Shown piece by piece: positions 15,121-22,336 of a DNA stretch of 23,972 bases; within the stretch, counting starts at the first letter, position 1, and every line of letters starts with the position of its first letter. Both the position numbers and the translations under genes were made by a program. The notes under the pieces were generated by a model. The model ran no database searches and was not told where the DNA came from. It saw nothing but the letters and a program-made list of their open reading frames with translations. The stretch spans positions 1 through 23,972 of the forward strand of contig JAKAWN010000047.1 in assembly GCA_021827245.1 (NCBI GenBank), given 5' to 3'. The stretch comes from Acidobacteriota bacterium. GTDB lineage: Bacteria; Acidobacteriota; Terriglobia; UBA7540.

Positions 15121-17430
15121 TTACGTTCGAATCAACTTATTGATTCTGTCTTTTTTCCCCCAAACAGACTCTGAATGACGAAGGATGTCCTCTGGGGTAA
15201 ACCAAAACCGCTTCATCGTGAGCCGGCTATGCAGCTTTGCCATGTCATTGTAATGGGGTGATTTCGGGTCCTGCGACTCACCGTAGGGCAGCAGACTCCA
15301 GACTTCCTTGGGCTCGGTTTCGACAACCACCATCATGTGTCCCCATCCGTCATCGTCGTATATCTGGCCGCCATCCTGTTGCACACCATGGTCGGGATGC
15401 AGCACGTCAAACAGAGACGACGAACATCCATCCATGGGGAATTTCCCATTCCGAACGACAACATTTACTTGGCCCCAAGGCACAGCAGGTTTGCCAAAGT
15501 AAGACTCAATGCGGTCAATGGCCTGCCTAAGTGCATCGAACGCCATCTCCTGCTCTTTCGCCGCGTAGGTATCAATGTCGTATCTGGAATAGTTGACGAA
15601 TCGTGCGTACTCCTCTGCAGAAAACAGATCCCGGTAGGCAAGAGCCCAGAAATGCAAGTATGTCTGGGCAATTGAATCTTCACCGGAGCGCCGGTCCCAT
15701 GCTTGCAGGGTTTCGACCGCCTGGGCTACCTTCGGATCTGTTACTTGACTGCTGAAAGTGGAATAGGCCCCCGTGATAAGCGGTACAATAACATCCGCTG
15801 GGACCACGTAGGTATCGAAAGTCATGGCCTTGATCTCCTCAAGCGTAAACTCCTTGTTCTGTCCCAGCACCTTGAGGAGCCTTTCACCACGCGGGTTCAG
15901 GTCTTTTTTCCCGCCCCAGGGCTCTGGTTTGTTCATATGGAAGTAAGGAGTTGGCTTAAGAGGATTAATTCCAGAATTGATAGTAGACAGCCAGGGCTGA
16001 TTGTTACAATTCTGGACAAAGCCCGAAGCAGGATTCAAGAGTTGCGGAAGATCCTCCAAAGGGAAATAGGGTCCCCACTCGGTTTTCTTTGTCCAGCCAG
16101 GAACAGGTTTGCGCCAGTTGTATCCGTTAGCACGCTGCGCGACGTCTGCATTTTCAACCCAGTAAAGGGTATCTTTATCTGTATACAGAAAATTCCAGCG
16201 TGGGATCAGATGAGAAGCCATGACGGCCTTGAATTCTTGCAGGTTCTGGGCCTTCATGAGCCGATACATGCCCGTTGAATAGTTGACGCCATCGAAGTTG
16301 GGAAGCTTCACAGAGTAAGCGATGTGCTTTTCCCGGTCGTACTTGACGATGGGGCCATGGTGCGTGTAATAGCAGGGGAGTGTGACAGCCTGCATTCCTT
16401 CTTTCCCTTTAATCTTGAACGTCTCGTATTCGACTTTGATGTCTCTCCATTCGCCTTCATAGAGATACTGCATTGAATTCCTGGGATTGATCTTTTCCTT
16501 ATACACGTCAGAAATGTTAGGGAAATTCCACGTGGCAGACCAAGTCTTCTTGTCATTGAAACCATCCAGGAAAAATGGACTACCAAACCAACTGATGCCC
16601 CCAGCATTCAGCTTGCCGGGCGTTATCAGATGCGCTTCGTAGTTCTGGAAGCGATTGGCCCAGGGCATGTGGGTCTCTTCGAAATGAATAATATTCCCAT
16701 TGGCGGACTTCGACTTCGCGATTGCGAACTGGTCGGAACCAAAGCCGCGGAGAGAATTGATTCGCTCCTCAGGTTGGATATCCTCGGCGGTCATCGGCTC
16801 AATCCAGGTACGAATATTAGGCAGATCGGAACCAAAGTCTGGAATTTCCTGGGGCAAATTCGTCAGCTTGACCAGCGCTTCGTTGATGCTGTAAAAGCGA
16901 AAATAATTGCCTCGCTCTTCAGCTTCGACATCCTCCGCCGTAATGGGCTCAATCCAGGAAGGAATACGAGCACGATTCTCGGCGATATAGGTGTTTACAC
17001 CCTCAGCAAATGCGCTCAAAATCTTATATGTTTGCGGATCGATCTTATCCTTATTTTCGGCCACCGTTTTCTTGGTTCGAAGGAGGCGCTGCAAATAATC
17101 TCCATCCCAGCGGTATTCATAATGGATAAAGTGCAGATAACCTCTCCCGAGGCTATTGAAACCCAGAACTTCCGTGAGCCGCCCCTGGACATCCATATAC
17201 TGGATCATCATTTCTTTAAGGTGATCCTGGGCTTGGGCGTAGCCATAACCGAAAAAAGTGGCTTCCTCTGTCTCTCCTACAATATGAGGGACCCCAAAGT
17301 TGTCGCGATAAATCGTCACCTGCTCAGCAAGGCCGCCACCTAAACCAGCCGCCAACGGAGTTTCAATCGCCGCCGCTGGAATGGACAATGCCCCTGCCGC
17401 AATCCCTTGCAAAAAACTCCTTCGATGCAT
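15121..17430 (-). CDS. Penicillin acylase-family Ntn hydrolase, Tat-exported
   Basis: 769-residue precursor of the penicillin amidase (S45) family, which self-cleaves and then hydrolyses amide bonds of penicillins, N-acyl homoserine lactones or other N-acyl compounds. MHRRSFLQGIAAG is a twin-arginine signal with probable cleavage near residue 21. The alpha chain starts with VTIYRDNFGVPHI and GYGYAQAQDHL. The beta chain should begin at S232 in GFGSDQFAIAKS, matching the family GSNxW/GSN-type nucleophile. HHGP (357-360) and QNCNNQPW (473-480, oxyanion asparagine) follow. Uniquely, the linker before S232 contains a duplicated block with a second FGSD motif at 199-202. A strong GGAGGGAGG ribosome-binding site precedes the ATG. 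It heads the minus-strand group and faces the second receptor across 494 bp. Confidence 0.9.
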   Translation of the reverse strand: MHRRSFLQGIAAGALSIPAAAIETPLAAGLGGGLAEQVTIYRDNFGVPHIVGETEEATFFGYGYAQAQDHLKEMMIQYMDVQGRLTEVLGFNSLGRGYLHFIHYEYRWDGDYLQRLLRTKKTVAENKDKIDPQTYKILSAFAEGVNTYIAENRARIPSWIEPITAEDVEAEERGNYFRFYSINEALVKLTNLPQEIPDFGSDLPNIRTWIEPMTAEDIQPEERINSLRGFGSDQFAIAKSKSANGNIIHFEETHMPWANRFQNYEAHLITPGKLNAGGISWFGSPFFLDGFNDKKTWSATWNFPNISDVYKEKINPRNSMQYLYEGEWRDIKVEYETFKIKGKEGMQAVTLPCYYTHHGPIVKYDREKHIAYSVKLPNFDGVNYSTGMYRLMKAQNLQEFKAVMASHLIPRWNFLYTDKDTLYWVENADVAQRANGYNWRKPVPGWTKKTEWGPYFPLEDLPQLLNPASGFVQNCNNQPWLSTINSGINPLKPTPYFHMNKPEPWGGKKDLNPRGERLLKVLGQNKEFTLEEIKAMTFDTYVVPADVIVPLITGAYSTFSSQVTDPKVAQAVETLQAWDRRSGEDSIAQTYLHFWALAYRDLFSAEEYARFVNYSRYDIDTYAAKEQEMAFDALRQAIDRIESYFGKPAVPWGQVNVVVRNGKFPMDGCSSSLFDVLHPDHGVQQDGGQIYDDDGWGHMMVVVETEPKEVWSLLPYGESQDPKSPHYNDMAKLHSRLTMKRFWFTPEDILRHSESVWGKKDRINKLIRT
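16732..16956 (-). repeat. Degenerate in-frame duplication inside the penicillin-acylase-like gene
   Basis: Residues 159-173 (WIEPITAEDVEAEER, 16912-16956) recur at 209-223 (WIEPMTAEDIQPEER, 16762-16806), 50 codons later. FGSD at 199-202 (16825-16836) recurs at 230-233 (16732-16743), where the DNA shares a 12-base run. The pattern fits tandem duplication of a block of about 50 codons, followed by loss of about 19 codons from the second copy. The second FGSD is the expected autocleavage and nucleophile site. Confidence 0.75.
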
Positions 17431-17924
17431 TTTGCCTCCCTCCGGGGCTCAGCGATGTAACGAATCGAGCCGTGCAAATGAAACTCGCAGTAAATTTCCT
17501 TCACCCGCCTGCTGATGACGGCGTCCAAGCCAGACGCTTGCTTAGCTCCCTGCCATGCTACTTCGAATACCGTACCGAAGCATCGAGCGCGATCCGAAAG
17601 CGTATCACAGTACACTGGGCCAGCGGGACGGACCCTTGTGGGCTGTACCAGATTTGTTCAGAGGACTGGACAACTCCCTCATCACCCACCCGCGTTCGCT
17701 TGACAGGTCCTCCGTTTGTTGCGAGATTACCGCCGTGAGGGGAAAGTCACTCGTCTGACTTATAGCCCAAGACACTTCCTGTTTAATTGCAGGATGCAAG
17801 GTGAGGTTCTTCCCTGACAGCTTGTTCTCAAGTGTCCTAGTCGCCAAAACTTCGTGCCGCTATCTCGCATACGTTCCACGACTGGGCGCTCACAGGAACT
17901 GGGATTAGTGATAAGGAGATTACC
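17431..17924. other. 494-bp divergent intergenic region
   Basis: Lies between the outward-facing penicillin-acylase-like gene (minus) and the second receptor gene (plus). The short open frames in it show no recognisable protein. It should hold both promoters. A weak plus-strand candidate is TTGACA (17700-17705), 17-nt spacer, GAGATT (17723-17728). AAGGAG at 17913-17918 is a good ribosome-binding site, 6 nt before the receptor ATG. No riboswitch or clear operator was recognised. Confidence 0.5.
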
Positions 17925-20900
17925 ATGAAAGAAGTAACAACGGGCAAATGCGGGAGTAAATCTGTAAATTATCACCGCTCGAATGTTCCCTTCCAGCTTT
18001 GGCTGGCAGCGCTCGCTTTTACATTGATCTTCGTCCAACTCAGCTGGGCAAGCACCACAGGAAGCATATCTGGTGTTGTGAGGGACCCGAGTGGGGCGGT
18101 GATTCCCGCAACCACTGTGGTCGCGACGAATACACAGACAGGGGTAAAGGAAACAATCGTGACCAACTCAAGTGGTTTTTACGAATTCCCGGCGCTGCCG
18201 CTCGGCCGATATGAAATTACCATTCAAAAGGCTGGGTTTAAAAAGTACGTGCAAAAGGGCTTAGTGATCAATGTAAACACTGCGCTACGCGTTGATGCCG
18301 CGCTGCAATTAGGTGAAGTGTCACAGACGGTTAGCGTTTCAAGTACCGCCGTTCATGTTTCCACGACAAGTACTCAACTGGGGGATGTGATTACGGGCGT
18401 TAAGATGACTACCCTCCCTCTAAACGGTCGCAGCTACACGGACCTGCTTGCCCTTCAACCGGGTGTCGCCCCACAGCCATCAGGAGCGTACATCACCTAT
18501 ACCACCTCAAGCACTCCAGTATCTGGAGACCTCTCAGGGGGTGCGCTGTCTATTAACGGGCAAAGGGAAACAGCCAACGGTTTTACGGTGAACGGAGCTG
18601 ATGTGAACGAGGGGGTATACCAGTACGCGAGCATCATCCCAAACCTTGACTCGATTGAAGAGTTTCGTATCCTGACGAGCAACTTCAATGCCCAGTACGG
18701 CAACTACGGCGGGGGGCAGATCATGGTCGTCACAAAATCTGGAACCAACCAGTTCCATGGTGACGCTTTCGAGTTCCTTCGCAATAACGCCTTCGATGCT
18801 CGGAACTTTTTCTCGCCGACCCTGGGATCCTTCAAGCAAAATCAGTTCGGCGGCACGCTGGGCGGGCCGATTAAGCATAACAAGGCATTTTTCTTTGTCG
18901 ACTATCAAGGAACGCGCAATACCATTGGTCAGGATACTGGCAACATCCTGGTGCCTTCGGCGGCAGAACGTAACGGTGACTTCAGTGCTGAGACACAGCA
19001 ATTAACCGGAACAGTTGCCGGCTCGTTCTGGGCAAGCACCCTTTCACAGGAATTAGGGTATCCCGTGGCCGCCAACGAGCCGTACTACACCGCTGGATGC
19101 ACCGGTTCCTCTCAATGCGTCTTTCCAAATGCGATTATCCCCCAGTCCGCGTTTTCGTCCCCGGCTCCCCACCTCCTGCAATACATACCCTTGCCGAATT
19201 CAGGGCCGTTCTTTACTACTTCTGCATATAACCAAACCCTGCGAGATGACAAGGGTGGTGTTCGGTACGACGAGAATACGCGTTGGGGCATGCTTTCCGC
19301 CTATTACATGTTGGACGATTTCACGGTGGTGAGCCCGTATGCCACCTCCAGCCTTCCCGGATTTGCAAGCCAGAATGCGGGACGCGCTCAACTGATCGAT
19401 CTGAGCGATACGAAGACCTTTGGTAACTCCGCAGTGAACGTCTTTCGCATAAGCTACATGCGAAGCGCCATTTTGCAAAATGCGCCCATCTCCGGGCAAG
19501 GACTGGGGCCGACATTCAGCTCACTAGGTTTTGTCGAGGGATTTAACACTCTGGGCCTCGCTCCAATTGCCCCGCAGTATGAAGGAGTCCCTCCTATCGG
19601 AACCAACGAGTTTGGCTTCGGCGTCAGTGGGCAAGTCACCCGGCAAGTCGACAACCTATATCAATTTCAAGACGATTTCAGCAAGATCATCGGCACTCAC
19701 TCGCTAATGTTTGGTGGAGAGTTCCATTACGACCAGTCGGGCCTTCTTTGGCCAGGCTTGACTAGCGATGGGACATTTGGTTTTTCCGGTAGCGAAACAG
19801 GCAGTGATATCGCCGACTTTCTGATTGGTGCTCCGAGTTATTTTGCTCAAGGCGCTCCAAACGGTTTCCCCAATCGCACTCACTATATCGGGTTATTCGG
19901 TCAGGATAGCTGGCGGGTCCGTCCCCATCTCACGCTCAACTACGGGTTACGGTGGGACGTTAGTCCCTTCTGGTATAACCCCCGCAATGAAGTTGATGCT
20001 ATGATTCCTGGCGAGAAGTCGATTGTCCTTCCTGGAGCTCCCACGGGTTTAGTTTTCCCCGGCGACCCGGGTATTCCAAACACTGTTGCCCCTACCGGCT
20101 ATCAGAACTTTGCTCCCCGGATTGGTCTTGCATATTCACCCGCCTGGAATAGCGGGATCCTCGGAAAATTAACAGGTGGGCCAGGCAAATCCAGCATCAG
20201 ACTCGGTTACGGCATATTTTATACCCAGACCGAGGACCTCAACCTTCAAGTTGAGACGGATTACCCCTGGGGCCTCTACTACGTAGCTCCGGTTCCTACC
20301 CTTTTCGCAACACCTTATGTCGATCGCGCCACAGGCAACAGTGAAGGCCAACGGTTTCCGGTGACCTTTCCGCCGCCTCCTTCGCGTTCACATCCGAATA
20401 ACAGCGTCAACTGGGCGCAATTTTTGCCGATTTCGAGTAATCCCGTGATATATAACGGCGATCGAATTCCCTATACCGAGGATTATTCAGCCAGCTTGCA
20501 GCGTCAGTTCGGTTCCAACACGTTGCTCACCTTAGCTTATGCCGGCGCGCAAGGTCACAGGTTGATGGTCTCTCTCCAATCGAACCCCGGCAATCCCGCT
20601 CTCTGCCTTAGCGTCAGCCAGCCGAGTGAGGTATTGCCTGGGACGCCGACGTGTGGTCCTTTCGGGGAAAATGGAGTGTATTATCCGGTGACGGGTGGAG
20701 TTATTAATGGCACCCGCGCCCCATACGGTCCGCTCTTTGGCAGCAATGATTATTACGATACGATGGGGAATTCCAATTACAATGCACTCGAAGTAACACT
20801 ACACCACAGAACGGGGCGGTTGGAATTCTTAATAGGCTACACTTATAGTAAGTCCATGGATAACGGCTCCGGACTGATGGACCAAGTCTATCCGTTTAAT

Positions 20901-21470
20901 TACAAGCTTTCTAAGGCGCTTTCAGCCTTTGATGCCACGAACAATTTCGTGGCCAGTTACACGTACACCCTACCTTTTGATAAGCTGTTCGGACGCAACC
21001 GGTTCGTCCGTGGTTGGCAGATTTCCGGTATCACTCGCTTTGTAACTGGATTTCCAGTGACATTGAGCGAGCAGGATGACCATTCTCTTCTTGGAACAGG
21101 CGGCGGTGGGCTTACGGGAGGGGTGGACGTCCCGAATTTCACTCCCGGATCCCTCAACTTTACCAATCCTCGTAGCGGGCTACCATATTTCAACACCTCA
21201 CTTTTCTCCCCCGAACAATTGGGTCAGTTCGGGAATGCAAATCTCCGGTTCTTCCACGGCCCAGGTATTAATGATACTGACATGGCGCTGCTCAAAGATT
21301 TTCACCTGACTGAAACTAAATATTTCGAATTTCGAGCCGAGTGGTTCAACATCTTCAATCATGCCCAGTTCTTCGGGCCGAGTGGCAACATCAACAGCGG
21401 TACTTTTGGGTTAGTGACCAGTGCGAGATCACCTCGCATTGGGCAGTTGGCGCTGAAGTTTTACTTCTGA
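17925..21470 (+). CDS. TonB-dependent receptor (Oar-like), complete
   Basis: 1181-residue outer-membrane receptor. The signal peptide has a hydrophobic core at about 24-40 and probable cleavage after the SWAS region (about 40-44). Residues about 45-135 are a carboxypeptidase-regulatory-like Ig fold (TTGSISGVVRDPSGAVIPA...SGFYEFPALPLGRYEI). The plug is about 145-270 (LPLNGRSYTDLLALQPGV, SINGQRETANGFTVNGADV). The barrel follows, with TKSGTNQFHG...EFLRNNAFDARN at 270-295, and the chain ends LALKFYF. It is homologous to the truncated receptor at the left edge but clearly diverged, so the two may bind different parts or forms of a substrate. No SusD-like gene follows. The start is secured by AAGGAG 6 nt upstream. 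The mobile-element remnant region begins within a few bases of its stop codon. Confidence 0.95.
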   Translation: MKEVTTGKCGSKSVNYHRSNVPFQLWLAALAFTLIFVQLSWASTTGSISGVVRDPSGAVIPATTVVATNTQTGVKETIVTNSSGFYEFPALPLGRYEITIQKAGFKKYVQKGLVINVNTALRVDAALQLGEVSQTVSVSSTAVHVSTTSTQLGDVITGVKMTTLPLNGRSYTDLLALQPGVAPQPSGAYITYTTSSTPVSGDLSGGALSINGQRETANGFTVNGADVNEGVYQYASIIPNLDSIEEFRILTSNFNAQYGNYGGGQIMVVTKSGTNQFHGDAFEFLRNNAFDARNFFSPTLGSFKQNQFGGTLGGPIKHNKAFFFVDYQGTRNTIGQDTGNILVPSAAERNGDFSAETQQLTGTVAGSFWASTLSQELGYPVAANEPYYTAGCTGSSQCVFPNAIIPQSAFSSPAPHLLQYIPLPNSGPFFTTSAYNQTLRDDKGGVRYDENTRWGMLSAYYMLDDFTVVSPYATSSLPGFASQNAGRAQLIDLSDTKTFGNSAVNVFRISYMRSAILQNAPISGQGLGPTFSSLGFVEGFNTLGLAPIAPQYEGVPPIGTNEFGFGVSGQVTRQVDNLYQFQDDFSKIIGTHSLMFGGEFHYDQSGLLWPGLTSDGTFGFSGSETGSDIADFLIGAPSYFAQGAPNGFPNRTHYIGLFGQDSWRVRPHLTLNYGLRWDVSPFWYNPRNEVDAMIPGEKSIVLPGAPTGLVFPGDPGIPNTVAPTGYQNFAPRIGLAYSPAWNSGILGKLTGGPGKSSIRLGYGIFYTQTEDLNLQVETDYPWGLYYVAPVPTLFATPYVDRATGNSEGQRFPVTFPPPPSRSHPNNSVNWAQFLPISSNPVIYNGDRIPYTEDYSASLQRQFGSNTLLTLAYAGAQGHRLMVSLQSNPGNPALCLSVSQPSEVLPGTPTCGPFGENGVYYPVTGGVINGTRAPYGPLFGSNDYYDTMGNSNYNALEVTLHHRTGRLEFLIGYTYSKSMDNGSGLMDQVYPFNYKLSKALSAFDATNNFVASYTYTLPFDKLFGRNRFVRGWQISGITRFVTGFPVTLSEQDDHSLLGTGGGGLTGGVDVPNFTPGSLNFTNPRSGLPYFNTSLFSPEQLGQFGNANLRFFHGPGINDTDMALLKDFHLTETKYFEFRAEWFNIFNHAQFFGPSGNINSGTFGLVTSARSPRIGQLALKFYF

Positions 21471-21474
21471 AATG

Positions 21475-21780
21475 GAGGATACGGTAGCGGTTGTATGTTC
21501 CAGGCTTCCATTCATGCGAGATGAACCAGGCGCGCAGTCCCTTAATCGAGATTTCCGCCGTCAGGTTTCCGAACGCGCTTTCCGGATGGGAAATCCTGTA
21601 CAGGTCAACCTGCTAGCCCCTGTTGTGATCCTTCACGCTCTTTCGCGCATCGGCGGTAAGTTCAGAAAAACGGACGACTCGCGCCCGGAGGGTTTCGGGA
21701 AGCTTCTTCCCTTGGAGTATTTCAGTTTTCCGCTTGCGGTAAAGATCGATTGCGGATTCTGGGGCAAGGTGGTCAGGGTT
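21475..21780 (-). pseudogene. Tyrosine recombinase (phage-type integrase) remnant
   Basis: Minus-strand translation from 21780 gives residues like the N-terminal SAM-like DNA-binding domain of tyrosine recombinases: AIDLYRKRKTEILQGKKLPE, ARVVRFSELTADARKSVKDH, then VDLYRISHPESAFGNLTAE and ISHEWKPGTYNRYR. The frame is interrupted by a TAG at 21613-21615 and has no start codon (an upstream in-frame TGA precedes it). Similarity ends at about 21475, five bases from the receptor stop; the catalytic domain with the R-H-R-Y residues is absent. It is therefore a dead fragment, truncated at both ends. The call rests on recognised family style rather than a database match. Confidence 0.7.
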
Positions 21781-21872
21781 CCGAGGTCATCCCGGTCGGC
21801 ATTCCGATATGAAGCCGACAGTCATTCCGATTTCAAGCCGGTGAGTCGGGGCTTTCTGTCGGAACCCTGACC
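21771..21872. repeat. 102-bp structure bounded by 14-bp perfect inverted repeats
   Basis: GGTCAGGGTTCCGA (21771-21784) and its exact reverse complement TCGGAACCCTGACC (21859-21872) bound a short segment. Sequence just outside the right arm (GGGATCATCTCGGAAC) is also a near-inverse of the sequence just inside the left arm. No target-site duplication was recognised. It overlaps the 5' side of the integrase remnant. It could be a miniature transposable element or the multi-repeat end of a lost insertion sequence. Confidence 0.65.
21800..21846. repeat. Two tandem direct repeats of about 23 bp
   Basis: CATTCCGATATGAAGCCG begins at 21800 and CATTCCGATTTCAAGCCG at 21823, with 16 of the first 18 bases equal. 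Such tandem subterminal units resemble transposase-binding repeats at the ends of IS21-family elements; that comparison is from memory and unverified. Confidence 0.55.
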
Positions 21873-22168
21873 GGGATCATCTCGGAACGATTTCTAGCGT
21901 GCGAAGGTCGGTGACCGAGCATCGTCCGAAGAGTCATCAGCAGAATCCTCCCAATCGGTAATTGAAAAACGTGCCCACCGAGTACCCCTGCAGACACTGC
22001 GGGAATGTGGCCTCTGGACAAGGGTGGAATCCTCGAACGGTGGGAAGAACGGAAATCTCGCCTCGAAGTTTCTTGCTTATTGCACGGCCCTCGTTCACCA
22101 AAATTCTATCCGGCTCTGGAGGGAAGCGGCCTTTTCGCTTCGCCGACCTTCTGGCATAACCGTCTGCC
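21873..22168. other. Gene-free stretch within the mobile-element remnant region
   Basis: About 300 bp with no frame that I recognise as protein. Short frames on both strands lack a ribosome-binding site and have mixed low-information composition. It links the inverted-repeat structure with the transposase fragment and is probably decayed mobile DNA. Confidence 0.4.
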
Positions 22169-22325
22169 ATGCTTCAATGTCTGACGCTGTGCGTGGAGAT
22201 ATTCCTTCCCCTCTCGCGTTCCCGTCGAACCCTTCTCCCCCAAAATCTCGCCTTGCGCCAACAACTTGTCGTATTGAACACCAGCGATCTGCGCCACCCA
22301 CCCAGACGGCTGAAAAAGGCGGTTC
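22169..22325 (+). pseudogene. Fragment of an integrase-core (DDE) transposase N-terminus
   Basis: The translation contains FLPLSRSRRTLLPQNLALRQ followed by QLVVL and a basic stretch HPPRRLKKAV. This resembles the conserved N-terminal leader of integrase-core transposases, whose usual pattern is SR..L..ENLALRQQL.VL.R...RP.L...DR. Similarity fades at about 22325, and the DDE catalytic domain is absent. The open frame runs on antisense into the neighbouring TPR gene, which is not evidence of coding. Confidence 0.6.
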
Positions 22326-22332
22326 AACCGCC
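22313..22332 (-). terminator. Intrinsic terminator of the TolB/TPR gene
   Basis: On the minus strand, GGCGG-TTGAA-CCGCC (22332-22318) is followed by TTTTT (22317-22313), starting 4 nt past the stop codon that ends at 22337. A short but well-formed intrinsic terminator. Confidence 0.65.
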
Positions 22333-22336
22333 GGGC

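Noticed and set aside
15703..16278. 191-codon open frame on the plus strand
   Set aside because: Also antisense within the penicillin-acylase-like gene; composition follows from the codons of the real gene.
16630..17343. 237-codon open frame on the plus strand
   Set aside because: Antisense shadow of the penicillin-acylase-like gene, which has intact family motifs throughout.
17700..17728. TTGACA box as a firm promoter of the second receptor
   Set aside because: The paired -10 box (GAGATT) matches consensus at only three positions, so it is mentioned only as weak.
21800..21846. CRISPR-like array
   Set aside because: Only two imperfect units, directly adjacent with no spacers; better explained as transposon-end repeats.
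21472..21870. 132-codon open frame on the plus strand immediately after the receptor
   Set aside because: It is the antisense reading of the integrase remnant and the inverted-repeat structure; no ribosome-binding site and no known domain.
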